Source: an uncultured Alistipes sp. (GTDB taxonomy: Bacteria > Bacteroidota > Bacteroidia > Bacteroidales > Rikenellaceae). Taken from it: a DNA stretch of 64,000 nt. The stretch's first letter is position 1; every line of letters starts with the position of its first letter. The stretch lies in contig CAJMKE010000010.1 in assembly GCA_905213895.1 (NCBI GenBank), positions 45,923-109,922 on the forward strand. The letters run 5' to 3'. Shown piece by piece: positions 9,987 to 18,016 of the stretch. A model generated the notes under the pieces. That model made no database searches. It saw only the letters and a list, made by a program, of their open reading frames with translations, and was not told where the DNA came from. The position numbers were made by a program, and so were the translations under genes.

Positions 9987-10052
9987 CTGTTTTTCTCTGC
10001 GACTCTCGAGAAATAGTCCCGCTATGTCCCTTCGAGCCGCAGAGAAAAACAG
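9987..10052. terminator. Long inverted repeat after purH
   Basis: Fifteen-base perfect inverted arms CTGTTTTTCTCTGCG (9987-10001) and CGCAGAGAAAAACAG (10038-10052) enclose a second short pairing, CTCGA with TCGAG. The element fills the 140-bp purH-purD spacer. There is no clear U-run, so it may be an internal processing, pausing or partial termination structure rather than a full terminator. Confidence 0.6.
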
Positions 10053-10110
10053 CCTCGAAACAGTCTCAAAATGACTGAAAATTGAAATTATAAAAAACAA
10101 ACCATACGAA

Positions 10111-11364
10111 ATGAAGGTTTTAGTAGTGGGCGGCGGCGGTCGCTGCCATGCGATTGTCGATGCGCTGTCGCGGTCGGCGCAGGTCGGTAAGATATATTGC
10201 GCTCCGGCGAATGCCGGCATAGCGGCGCAGGCGGAAGCAGTCGCGATAAAGGATACCGATGTCGAGGGGTTGAAGCGTTTCGCGCTCGAAAACGCAATCG
10301 ACCTTACCGTCGTGGGTCCCGAAGCGGCACTGGCGGTCGGTATCGTCGATACGTTCCGCGAAGCGGGGCTGCGGATTTTCGGACATACCCGTGCGGCTGC
10401 GCGTATCGAGACGAGCAAGGAGTTCGCCAAAGAACTTATGGCTAAATACGACATCCCGACTGCGGGCTATCGGGCGTTCTCGTCCTACGACGAGGCGCGC
10501 GCATACGTCGCTTCGCGTCCTCTGCCGGCTGTGCTGAAATACGACGGACTGGCTGCGGGCAAAGGCGTCGTGATTGCCGAGACGATGGAGGATGCCGATG
10601 CCGCACTGCGCGACATGCTACTCGACGACCGCTTTGGCGAGGGTCGGGTAGTGGTCGAGGACTATCTCGAAGGTCCGGAATTTTCGTTCATGTGCTTTGT
10701 CGACGGCGAGCGGCTCTATCCGATGCCTCTGTCGCAGGACCACAAGCGCGCTTTCGACGGCGACAAAGGTCCGAATACGGGCGGTATGGGTGCCTATACG
10801 CGCCTGCCGTTCGTTACGGAGGAGGTCGAGCGGTTCGCATTCGAGAAGATTATGGTCCCGACGGCGCGCGCGATGGTCGCCGAGGGCTGCCCGCTTTCGG
10901 GCGTGCTTTACGGCGGACTGATGCTGACGCGCAACGGAGTGAAGGTAATCGAGTTCAACGCCCGTTTCGGCGACCCAGAAACCGAAGTCGTTTTGCCGCT
11001 GCTCGAAAGCGATATTTGCGATATTTTTTGTAATATTGCCGAGGGCAAGCCGCTCGCGTCCGCTCCGCAGTGGAGCGATGAGGCGACGCTCGGCATAGTC
11101 CTCGCGTCGAAAGGCTATCCGGCAGACTACGAAAAGGGCTTCCCGATTCGCGGTACGGAGAAGGTGGACGGCACGGTATACCACATGGGTACGGCGCGCC
11201 GTGACGGCGAACTGGTTACGGCGGGAGGTCGCGTGATGATTGTCGTGTGCAAGGGTGCCACTCTCCGCGAGGCGCAGGAGCATGCGCGCCGTGAGGTCGC
11301 CAAAATCGAGTGCGAGAACCTGTTCCACCGCAGCGACATCGGCGACAAGGCGTTCAAATATTAA
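10111..11364 (+). CDS. purD: Phosphoribosylamine-glycine ligase PurD (GAR synthetase)
   Basis: ATP-grasp ligase joining phosphoribosylamine and glycine to GAR. 417 residues, normal length. The glycine-rich N-terminus reads VLVVGGGGRCHAI, where most family members have GGGGREHA, so a conserved Glu is Cys here. The ATP-grasp portion is typical: LKYDGLAAGKGVVI, LEGPEFSFMCFVDG, NTGGMGAYTRLP and FNARFGDPETEVVLP. Its TAA stop codon lies inside the first TTAA word of a two-unit repeat. Confidence 0.96.
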   Translation: MKVLVVGGGGRCHAIVDALSRSAQVGKIYCAPANAGIAAQAEAVAIKDTDVEGLKRFALENAIDLTVVGPEAALAVGIVDTFREAGLRIFGHTRAAARIETSKEFAKELMAKYDIPTAGYRAFSSYDEARAYVASRPLPAVLKYDGLAAGKGVVIAETMEDADAALRDMLLDDRFGEGRVVVEDYLEGPEFSFMCFVDGERLYPMPLSQDHKRAFDGDKGPNTGGMGAYTRLPFVTEEVERFAFEKIMVPTARAMVAEGCPLSGVLYGGLMLTRNGVKVIEFNARFGDPETEVVLPLLESDICDIFCNIAEGKPLASAPQWSDEATLGIVLASKGYPADYEKGFPIRGTEKVDGTVYHMGTARRDGELVTAGGRVMIVVCKGATLREAQEHARREVAKIECENLFHRSDIGDKAFKY

Positions 11365-11378
11365 GGTCGTTAAAAAAA
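11361..11378. repeat. TTAANGWCN repeat, 2 units (purD-folD spacer)
   Basis: TTAA words at 11361 and 11370, nine bases apart. The first contains the TAA stop codon of purD. This is a minimal member of the dispersed 9-bp-pitch family. Confidence 0.55.
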
Positions 11379-11389
11379 CTGGAAAGATT

Positions 11390-12241
11390 ATGATAATAGA
11401 CGGAAAAGAACTCTCCTCGCGGCTGAAAGCCGGAATGGCGGAACGTGTCGCGTCGCTGCGCGGGCAGTACGGCAGAGTGCCGGTGCTGACGGTGATACTC
11501 GTCGGCGAAAATCCTGCGAGCCAGTCGTATGTGAGGGGCAAAATCAAATCCGCCGGCGAAGTCGGCATCGACAGCCGGCTCATCTCGATGCCCGAGAGCG
11601 TGTCGGAGAGTGAACTGCTCGACACCATCGCGCGTCTGAACGGCGATGCGGAGGTGGACGGAATCCTCGTCCAACTGCCGTTGCCGCGGCATATCGACGA
11701 AGACAAGGTCATCGCCGCCATTTCGTTGGAGAAAGACGTGGACGGATTCCACCCGCTCAATGTCGCCCGACTGTGGCTAGGCATGCCGTGCGTGCTGCCG
11801 TGTACGCCGAAAGGTGTGATGCGTATGCTCGCCGACTGCGGCATCGCGACCGAGGGCAAACGGGCTGTTGTCGTCGGACGCAGCAATATCGTCGGACAGC
11901 CGATGGCGAAACTGCTGCTTAACGGCAATGCGACTGTAACGATTGCCCATTCGCGGACGAAAAACCTCGCCGAGGTAACCCGCGAAGCCGACATTCTCGT
12001 TGCGGCGGTCGGACGTCCACGCATGATAGGTGCCGACATGGTTAAGGAGGGTGCAGTGGTAATCGACGTGGGTGTGAACCGCGATCCTGCCACGGGCAAA
12101 CTCTGCGGCGACGTCGATTTCGCGGCTTGCTGCGACAAGGCGTCGTACATCACCCCTGTTCCGGGCGGCGTAGGTCCGATGACCATCTGCATGCTAATGG
12201 AGAATACCATTGAATGCTTTATTAACAGAATCAATAAATAA
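11390..12241 (+). CDS. folD: Bifunctional methylene-THF dehydrogenase / methenyl-THF cyclohydrolase FolD
   Basis: Makes 10-formyl-THF from 5,10-methylene-THF with NADP. 283 residues from the ATG at 11390; the frame stays open upstream, but the conserved N-terminus (IIDGKELSSRLKAGM) begins there. Catalytic-region motifs are VGENPASQSYVRGK, VDGILVQLPLPRHID and CTPKGVMRML. The NADP-binding part has VVVGRSNIVGQPMAKLLL, and the end has YITPVPGGVGPMT. Its place in the operon fits the need of PurH for formyl-THF. Confidence 0.96.
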   Translation: MIIDGKELSSRLKAGMAERVASLRGQYGRVPVLTVILVGENPASQSYVRGKIKSAGEVGIDSRLISMPESVSESELLDTIARLNGDAEVDGILVQLPLPRHIDEDKVIAAISLEKDVDGFHPLNVARLWLGMPCVLPCTPKGVMRMLADCGIATEGKRAVVVGRSNIVGQPMAKLLLNGNATVTIAHSRTKNLAEVTREADILVAAVGRPRMIGADMVKEGAVVIDVGVNRDPATGKLCGDVDFAACCDKASYITPVPGGVGPMTICMLMENTIECFINRINK

Positions 12242-12249
12242 GGAATATT

Positions 12250-13542
12250 ATGATCGAACGATACAGCCGTCCCGCGATGCGTGCGGTATGGACGGAGAAA
12301 AACAAATTCGACGCATATCTGAAAGTCGAAATCCTCGCTTCGGAGGCGTGGAGCGAACTCGGCGTAGTGCCGAAAGAGGACGTGAAGAAGTTGTGGGAGC
12401 GCGCGTCGTTCTCCATCGACCGCATCAAGGAGATTGAGGAGCAGACCCGCCACGACATCGTCGCATTCACCCGCGCCGTGAGCGAAACTCTCGGCGAGGA
12501 ACGCAAATGGGTTCACTACGGACTGACTTCGACCGACGTTGTCGATACTGCTAACGGCTATCTGCTCTCGCAGGCAAACAAAATCCTGTTGCAGGACATC
12601 GAAGAGTTCATGACGGTGCTGAGCCGCCGTGCCGAGGAGTTCCGCTCGACGCCGTGCATCGGTCGTACCCACGGCATCCATGCCGACATCACCTGCTTCG
12701 GTCTGAAATGGGCGTTGTGGTACGAGGAGATGAAACGCAATCTCGACCGCTTCCGCCGCGCAGCACGCGGCGTGGAGGTCGGCAAAATCAGCGGTGCTGT
12801 CGGCAACTTCGCCAATATTCCGCCGTCGATTCAGGACTACGTCTGCGCCAAACTCGGTATCGACAGCGCGAACATCTCGACGCAGGTCATCCAGCGCGAC
12901 CGCCACGCCTACTATATCGCGACGCTCGCCGTCATCGCTTCGTCGCTCGAACAGATGGCGATGGAGGTGCGCAATCTCCAACGCACCGAAGTTCACGAGG
13001 TCGAGGAGGCTTTCGGTCGCGGACAGAAGGGTTCGAGCGCGATGCCGCACAAGCGCAACCCTATCAGCAGCGAGAACATCTGCGGCTGCGCCCGCGTGAT
13101 GCGCGGATATATGGCTACGGCGTGCGAGAACGTCGCTTTGTGGCACGAACGCGACATTTCGCACTCGGCGACCGAGCGCATCATACTGCCCGACGCGACG
13201 ATGCTGCTCGACTATATGCTGGTACGCTTCAAGGGCATACTCGAAAATCTGGTTGTGTTCCCCGATGTGATGCTCGAAAATATCTACCGCACCCGCAAGG
13301 TGATTTTCGCACAGCGCGTGATGAACGCTCTGATAGGCAAGGGACTTTCGCGCGAGGAGGCTTACGATACCGTGCAGCCGATTGCGATGCGTGCGATGAG
13401 CGAACGCGCCGACTATCAGGAGTTGCTCGCTGCCGACGGGAAGGTGATGTCGCTGCTTACGCGCGCCGAACTCGACGACTGCTTCACGCTCGAATACTAT
13501 ATGAAGAATGTCGATTTCATCTACCGCCGTGTAGGAATCTGA
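12250..13542 (+). CDS. purB: Adenylosuccinate lyase PurB
   Basis: Fumarase/aspartase-superfamily lyase acting twice in purine synthesis: SAICAR to AICAR, and adenylosuccinate to AMP. 430 residues, matching the short Bacillus-like form. The start is YSRPAMRAVWTEKNKFDAYL. Conserved pieces are HYGLTSTDVVDTA, CIGRTHGIHADIT (catalytic His) and the superfamily signature GSSAMPHKRNPISSE. It begins eight bases after folD, ends the visible pur operon and is followed by a strong hairpin. Confidence 0.97.
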   Translation: MIERYSRPAMRAVWTEKNKFDAYLKVEILASEAWSELGVVPKEDVKKLWERASFSIDRIKEIEEQTRHDIVAFTRAVSETLGEERKWVHYGLTSTDVVDTANGYLLSQANKILLQDIEEFMTVLSRRAEEFRSTPCIGRTHGIHADITCFGLKWALWYEEMKRNLDRFRRAARGVEVGKISGAVGNFANIPPSIQDYVCAKLGIDSANISTQVIQRDRHAYYIATLAVIASSLEQMAMEVRNLQRTEVHEVEEAFGRGQKGSSAMPHKRNPISSENICGCARVMRGYMATACENVALWHERDISHSATERIILPDATMLLDYMLVRFKGILENLVVFPDVMLENIYRTRKVIFAQRVMNALIGKGLSREEAYDTVQPIAMRAMSERADYQELLAADGKVMSLLTRAELDDCFTLEYYMKNVDFIYRRVGI

Positions 13543-13570
13543 TGCTGCGCGAAGCGACGGTTTGTTTTTT

Positions 13571-13595
13571 GCGCGGGAGGTTAAACCTCCCGCGC
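13571..13595 (+). terminator. Hairpin after purB
   Basis: Perfect 10-bp stem GCGCGGGAGG / CCTCCCGCGC around the loop TTAAA, 28 bp after the purB stop codon. The trailing sequence AATTCTTTAA is only weakly U-rich. Probably the end of the pur operon. Confidence 0.75.
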
Positions 13596-13601
13596 AATTC
13601 T

Positions 13602-13637
13602 TTAATGACTTTAAGGTCGTTAAGGTCCTTAACGTCA
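13602..13637. repeat. TTAANGWCN array, 4 units (purB/pyrB convergent spacer)
   Basis: TTAA words at 13602, 13611, 13620 and 13629 at exact 9-bp pitch, placed between the purB hairpin and two hairpins that serve the converging pyr operon. Confidence 0.85.
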
Positions 13638-13662
13638 AGCAGCCGCCAATAAGGCGGCTGCT
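13638..13662 (-). terminator. Hairpin downstream of pyrB (distal)
   Basis: Perfect 10-bp stem AGCAGCCGCC / GGCGGCTGCT with a five-base A/T loop, in the convergent spacer. With the neighbouring hairpin at 13672-13692 it lies just past the pyrB stop codon, so it probably ends pyr transcription and may act in both directions. Confidence 0.7.
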
Positions 13663-13671
13663 GTAAAGAGT

Positions 13672-13692
13672 GCGGGAGGCTTATCCGCCCGC
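13672..13692 (-). terminator. Hairpin downstream of pyrB (proximal)
   Basis: GCGGGAGG and CCGCCCGC pair with one mismatch around a short loop, 13 bp past the pyrB stop codon on the - strand. Weaker than the distal hairpin. Confidence 0.55.
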
Positions 13693-13705
13693 AAGACGAA
13701 AAATC

Positions 13706-14788
13706 CTATTTCTGTGCCGTTGCGTCGCAGTAGATGCAGCGGAAGACGCCGCTGTCCGCGGCGCGGAACTTCGGCTCGACGTTCTCGTTGTTGCAGATGC
13801 ACTTCGGATTGGTGCAGTGCAGCAACGCATTCTCGACCGGTTCGCAGTGTTTCGGCATCGGATGCGCAGGGTCGTTCTGCCAGTCGAGCAGTCGGCAGAT
13901 GAGTGCCATGCGCACGAACTTGCCGTTCTCGACCTGACGGAAATAGGCTGCGCGAGGGTCGGTATCGACCTCCTTTTCGATTTCGTTCACTCGCGGTAGC
14001 GGGTGGAGAATCGCCATTTCGCGTTTCGCCGCGCGAAGTTTGGCGCAGTCGAGTACGAAACTGTCCTTCACGCGTTCGTACTCCGCCTCGTCGGTGAAAC
14101 GCTCCTTCTGCACGCGCGTCATGTAGAGTACATCGAGTTCGCCCATGACCTCCTCCATGGTGCGGCACTCGCGGTATTCGATTCCGCAGCGGTCGCACAC
14201 TTCGTGCTTGATATAGTCGGGCAGGCGCAGTTCGTCGGGCGCGATAAGAACTATCTTCGTACCCTCGTAGCGCGACAGAGCCTTGATGAGCGAATGCACG
14301 GTGCGTCCGTAGAGCAGGTCGCCGCAGAATCCGACAGTCAGATTGTCGAGATGTCCGAGTTCGCGCTTTATGGTGAGCAGGTCGGTGAGAGTCTGCGTCG
14401 GGTGGCTGTGGCTGCCGTCGCCCGCATTGATAATCGGTACGCGCGATACGCCCGAAGCGACGAGCGGCGCACCCTCGATGTGATGACGCATGGCAATGAT
14501 GTCGGCGAAGCAGCCGACCACGCGCACGGTGTCCTCGACGGTTTCGCCCTTGCTCACCGACGAATTGCGGGCGTCGGAGAAGCCGAGTACGTTGCCGCCC
14601 AGTTCCATCATCGCGGCGGTGAAACTCAACCGCGTGCGGGTACTTGGTTCGTAGAACAGAGTGGCGAGTTTGCGTCCCTTGCAACGCTCGGCATAGCGGT
14701 CGCGGTGGGCTATTATGTCTTCGGCGAGAGCGACGATGTCGGCGGTCTCCTCCGGAGTGAGGTCTGTCGGGTCGATAAGATGTTTCAT
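13706..14788 (-). CDS. pyrB: Aspartate carbamoyltransferase catalytic chain with a C-terminal PyrI-like zinc ribbon
   Basis: Condenses carbamoyl phosphate with aspartate. 360 residues from the ATG at 14788. Residues 1 to about 308 are a normal PyrB, with the carbamoyl-phosphate motif FYEPSTRTRLSF, the segment GDGSHSHPTQTLTDL and HPLPRVNEI. About 50 further residues follow, with CTNPKC, then CIYC and the phrase NVEPKF, closely resembling the zinc-binding domain of the regulatory chain PyrI. The nucleotide-binding allosteric domain of PyrI is absent, and no pyrI gene is visible in this window. It is the last gene of the pyr operon, 11 bp after pyrE. Confidence 0.93.
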   Translation of the reverse strand: MKHLIDPTDLTPEETADIVALAEDIIAHRDRYAERCKGRKLATLFYEPSTRTRLSFTAAMMELGGNVLGFSDARNSSVSKGETVEDTVRVVGCFADIIAMRHHIEGAPLVASGVSRVPIINAGDGSHSHPTQTLTDLLTIKRELGHLDNLTVGFCGDLLYGRTVHSLIKALSRYEGTKIVLIAPDELRLPDYIKHEVCDRCGIEYRECRTMEEVMGELDVLYMTRVQKERFTDEAEYERVKDSFVLDCAKLRAAKREMAILHPLPRVNEIEKEVDTDPRAAYFRQVENGKFVRMALICRLLDWQNDPAHPMPKHCEPVENALLHCTNPKCICNNENVEPKFRAADSGVFRCIYCDATAQK

Positions 14789-14799
14789 GATATGGGGTT

Positions 14800-15435
14800 T
14801 TAACGGTTCGTTATCCAACTTTCGTCCGACGGGTTGTCGCGGAAATTCAGAATCCGCTGTTTCCATCCGGCGGCGATATATCCCTCCTCGGCAGCGACTT
14901 CGACCAGCGCGTCGAGGTTCGATAGTGAGTAGTTTACGGTGTTCGCTTCGGCGATGCGCTCCAATCCGCGACGCATTCCGTAGGTGAAGATGCTGACGAT
15001 GCCCAGCACCTCTGCACCCGCCTCGCGCAATGCTTCGACCACCTCGATGCAACTGCCGCCCGTCGAGATAAGGTCTTCGACGACGACGACTTTCGTGCCG
15101 GCGTCCATGCGACCCTCGATGCGGTTGGCGCGACCGTGGTCTTTCGCACCGCTGCGCACGTAGCCCATAGGCAGGTCGAGCAGTGTGGCGGTTATCGCCG
15201 CGTGGGCGATGCCGGCGGTCGAAGTTCCCATAAGCATTTCGCACTCAGGAAACTTCTCGCGCACGAGGGCGGCGAGTCCTGCCTCTATCTTCTCGCGCAC
15301 GCGAGGTGCGGAGAGCGTCAGGCGGTTATCGCAGTATATCGGGCTTTTGATGCCGCTCGCCCATGTGAACGGCTGCTCGGGGCGCAGGAATACCGCGCCT
15401 ATCGACAATAGTTCTTTTGCAATCTGTTTTTCCAT
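14800..15435 (-). CDS. pyrE: Orotate phosphoribosyltransferase PyrE
   Basis: Joins orotate and PRPP to OMP. 211 residues. The N-terminal LLSIGAVFLRPEQPFTWASGIKSPIYCDNR and the PRPP-binding segment VVVEDLISTGGSCIEVVEALREAG are characteristic. Here PyrE and PyrF are separate proteins. It is separated from the upstream pyrF by 140 bp containing 9-bp-pitch repeats, and lies 11 bp before pyrB. Confidence 0.96.
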   Translation of the reverse strand: MEKQIAKELLSIGAVFLRPEQPFTWASGIKSPIYCDNRLTLSAPRVREKIEAGLAALVREKFPECEMLMGTSTAGIAHAAITATLLDLPMGYVRSGAKDHGRANRIEGRMDAGTKVVVVEDLISTGGSCIEVVEALREAGAEVLGIVSIFTYGMRRGLERIAEANTVNYSLSNLDALVEVAAEEGYIAAGWKQRILNFRDNPSDESWITNR

Positions 15436-15441
15436 ATCGGT

Positions 15442-15477
15442 TTAAGGTCGTTAAGGTCTTTAAAGTCTTTAATCCCG
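15442..15477. repeat. TTAANGWCN array, 4 units (pyrF-pyrE spacer)
   Basis: TTAA words at 15442, 15451, 15460 and 15469. It is followed by a small CCCGCG/CGCGGG hairpin (15474-15487) and an AGCAGTC/GACTGCT inverted repeat (15508-15532) in the same spacer, all inside the pyr operon. Confidence 0.85.
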
Positions 15478-15548
15478 CGTTCGCGGGCTTTTCCTCCTTC
15501 GCGCCTCAGCAGTCCGAATAAACTCGACTGCTTTCGGCTTGGCGTCGG

Positions 15549-15566
15549 TTAAAGTCTTTAAGGACA
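15549..15566. repeat. TTAANGWCN repeat, 2 units (just after pyrF)
   Basis: TTAA words at 15549 and 15558, a short second member of the family in the pyrF-pyrE spacer. Confidence 0.55.
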
Positions 15567-15575
15567 GGTGTTATG

Positions 15576-16274
15576 CTATCCCAGAAATTCTTTCAGGCAG
15601 CGTTCGTAGGCTGCGACGGGGTCGGCGGCGGCAGTAATCGGGCGACCGACGACGATATAGTCCGAACCAATCTCGCGTGCGCGCGCAGGCGTCGTGATGC
15701 GCACCTGGTCGTCGCCCGCGGCGTCGGCGAAGCGGATACCCGGGGTTACCGTAACGAAATCGCTGCCGCAGCGGCTCTTGACGATTTGCGATTCGAGCGG
15801 CGAACACACCACTCCGTCCAGCCCCGCCTTGCGGGCGTTATCGGCATAGTGGGCGATGGTCTCGTTTATGGTCGCGCCGATAAGCAGTTCTTCGCGCATG
15901 CGCTCCTCGCTCGTCGAGGTAAGTTGGGTAACGGCGATGAGCAGCGGTCGCGTGCCGTCCTCGCGCGTCAGACCCTCGATTGCGTAGCGCATCATCTCAA
16001 TAGTTCCCGCCGCATGGACGTTGCACATGTCCACGTCGAGCCGCGAGAGAACCGCCATAGCCTTCTTGACGGTGTTCGGAATGTCGTGCAGTTTCAGGTC
16101 GAGGAAGATTTTGTGTCCGCGACACTTGATTTCGCGAACGATTTCGGGTCCCTCGGCGTAGAACAGTTCCATGCCGATTTTGACGAACGGTTTGCGTCCC
16201 TCGAAACGATTCAGAAACGCGAGCGTCTGCTCCTTGCTGCTGAAATCGCATGCTATGATTACATCTTTTGCCAT
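15576..16274 (-). CDS. pyrF: Orotidine-5'-phosphate decarboxylase PyrF
   Basis: Decarboxylates OMP to UMP, the last step of the pathway. 232 residues. The N-terminus reads VIIACDFSSKEQTLAFLNRF. The active-site motif is FLDLKLHDIPNTVKKA (the DxKxxD-type array of the family), followed by TPGIRFADAAGDDQVRI and DYIVVGRPITAAADP. This is the short, E. coli/B. subtilis-like type. It starts 17 bp after pyrD. Confidence 0.96.
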   Translation of the reverse strand: MAKDVIIACDFSSKEQTLAFLNRFEGRKPFVKIGMELFYAEGPEIVREIKCRGHKIFLDLKLHDIPNTVKKAMAVLSRLDVDMCNVHAAGTIEMMRYAIEGLTREDGTRPLLIAVTQLTSTSEERMREELLIGATINETIAHYADNARKAGLDGVVCSPLESQIVKSRCGSDFVTVTPGIRFADAAGDDQVRITTPARAREIGSDYIVVGRPITAAADPVAAYERCLKEFLG

Positions 16275-16291
16275 AAGTTATCAGTTGTTTT

Positions 16292-17203
16292 CTATTTTAC
16301 GATTCCGATTATGTCCGACAGCCGTTCGATGCCCAGCCGCTCCATCGTCGCGGGCAGTTGCTCGATTATCTCCTTGCAGACGAACGGATTGCGCAGGTTC
16401 GCCGCGCCTATTTGGACTGCCGATGCGCCTGCCATCATCATTTCGATGACGTCCTCGGCGGTTTCGATGCCGCCGCAGCCGATAATCGGGATTTTGCAGG
16501 CGTTCGCCGCCTGCCACACCATGCGCAGTGCGACGGGGAATATCGCAGCACCGGAGAAACCGCCTATCTTGTTGGCGATTACGGGTCGCCGCCGCGCAAT
16601 GTCGATGCGCATGCCGAGCATCGTATTGACAAGCGTCAGTCCGTCCGCACCCGCGTCCTCACAGGCTTTGGCGATGGATACGATGTCCGTAACGTTCGGA
16701 CTCAACTTGATGAAAACCGGTTTGGTCGTTACCTCCTTCACCGCGCGGGTAACCTTTGCCGCCGATTCGGGCGACGTGCCGAAAGCCATGCCGCCATTGT
16801 GGACGTTGGGACACGAAACGTTCACCTCGATGATTTCCACCTGCGGCTCGGCATCGATGCGACGGCAGCATTCGGCGTATTCTTCTGTCGAAAAGCCGCT
16901 TATGTTGGCGATTATCGGTTTGTGGAATCGTTCGCGCAGCCGCGGCAACTCCTCCGCTATCACGGCGTCGATACCGGGGTTCTGCAACCCCACCGAATTT
17001 ATCATTCCGCTGCGGCACTCGGCGATGCGCGGCGTAGGATTGCCGAACCGCGGTTCGCGCGTAGTTCCCTTGAACGAAATCGAACCCAGTATGTCGAGGT
17101 CGTACAGTTCGGCGAACTCCGCCCCGAATCCGAAAGTTCCGCTTGCCGGAATTATCGGATTGTCGAGCCGCACTGTGCCGAGAGTAACCGAAAGGTCTGT
17201 CAT
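16292..17203 (-). CDS. pyrD: Dihydroorotate dehydrogenase catalytic subunit, class 1B (PyrD)
   Basis: Oxidises dihydroorotate to orotate using FMN and passes electrons to PyrK. 303 residues. The class 1B catalytic cysteine is in EVNVSCPNVHNGGMAFG. FMN phosphate-binding elements NKIGGFSGAAIFPVAL and IIGCGGIETAEDVIEMMMAGASAVQIG are near the C-terminus. The adjacent pyrK confirms the heterotetrameric, NAD-linked type rather than the quinone-linked class 2 enzyme. Confidence 0.96.
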   Translation of the reverse strand: MTDLSVTLGTVRLDNPIIPASGTFGFGAEFAELYDLDILGSISFKGTTREPRFGNPTPRIAECRSGMINSVGLQNPGIDAVIAEELPRLRERFHKPIIANISGFSTEEYAECCRRIDAEPQVEIIEVNVSCPNVHNGGMAFGTSPESAAKVTRAVKEVTTKPVFIKLSPNVTDIVSIAKACEDAGADGLTLVNTMLGMRIDIARRRPVIANKIGGFSGAAIFPVALRMVWQAANACKIPIIGCGGIETAEDVIEMMMAGASAVQIGAANLRNPFVCKEIIEQLPATMERLGIERLSDIIGIVK

Positions 17204-17215
17204 ACTCTTTTATCT

Positions 17216-17251
17216 TTAAAGTCTTTAAGGTCTTTAAAGTCCTTAAAGTCG
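17216..17251. repeat. TTAANGWCN array, 4 units (pyrK-pyrD spacer)
   Basis: TTAA words at 17216, 17225, 17234 and 17243. The array fills the 50-bp gap between pyrK and pyrD and is therefore transcribed within the pyr operon. Confidence 0.85.
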
Positions 17252-17253
17252 TT

Positions 17254-17991
17254 TTACCAAATTATCTCGTCTTTCCGCAGGACGGGACCCTCCTTGCAGA
17301 TGCGTTTGTTGCCCTTGTGCGTCTTGCAACTGCAACCCATGCAGGCTCCGAAGCCGCAGCCCATGCGCTCCTCGAAACTCAATTCGCCGTCCGTAGCCGT
17401 CGCGTCGCAGAGCGCGTGGAGCATCGGCAGCGGTCCGCAGGCGTAGAAATAGTCGAACCCGACGCCGTTTTCGTGTATGGCGTCGGTTACGAAGCCTTTC
17501 GTCCCGACCGAACCGTCGGCGGTGGCGATTATCACCCTCGCTCCGGCAGCCGCGAACTCGTCGGCATAGAAGATTTCGTCGGCGCGGTTGAAGCCCAGCA
17601 CCGCGGTAACCTCCTTGCCGCGGGCTACGAGGTCTTTCGTCAGCCGGTAGAGTGGCGGTACGCCCACTCCGCCTCCGACGAGCAGAGCCTTTGCGTTCGT
17701 GCGGTCGGCATCGAAACCGTTGCCCAATCCCGTGAGGATGTCGAGCCGTTCGCCCGCCCGCATCTTCGCCATGCGCGCCGTACCCTCGCCGACGACCTTG
17801 TATATGAGCGTCAGCGTGTCGTCCGTAAAGTCGCAGACCGAAATCGGACGGCGCAGGAAAAGCCCCTCGACAGCGATATTGACGAACTGTCCCGCCCGCC
17901 GTATCGCCGAAGCGTCGCCCCGCAGCCGCATCTCGAAGACCTGCTCCGTGAGCGGTCGGTTGCTCTCTATTTCGAATATCCGTTTGTCCAT
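17254..17991 (-). CDS. pyrK: Dihydroorotate dehydrogenase electron-transfer subunit PyrK
   Basis: FAD and [2Fe-2S] subunit that passes electrons from PyrD to NAD. 245 residues. A ferredoxin-reductase fold is indicated by RRPISVCDFTDDTLTLIYKVVGEGTARM and LLVGGGVGVPPLYRLTKDL. The C-terminal cysteine cluster CGFGACMGCSC followed by CKEGPVL supplies the iron-sulfur ligands. It lies 25 bp after carB. Confidence 0.95.
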   Translation of the reverse strand: MDKRIFEIESNRPLTEQVFEMRLRGDASAIRRAGQFVNIAVEGLFLRRPISVCDFTDDTLTLIYKVVGEGTARMAKMRAGERLDILTGLGNGFDADRTNAKALLVGGGVGVPPLYRLTKDLVARGKEVTAVLGFNRADEIFYADEFAAAGARVIIATADGSVGTKGFVTDAIHENGVGFDYFYACGPLPMLHALCDATATDGELSFEERMGCGFGACMGCSCKTHKGNKRICKEGPVLRKDEIIW

Positions 17992-18016
17992 TTCGCTAAT
18001 TTACGCAATTTTTCTG

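Noticed and set aside
10618..13638. Antisense open frame of 1006 codons across purD, folD and purB
   Set aside because: It crosses three well-supported genes and an intergenic repeat. Composition is that of a shadow frame.
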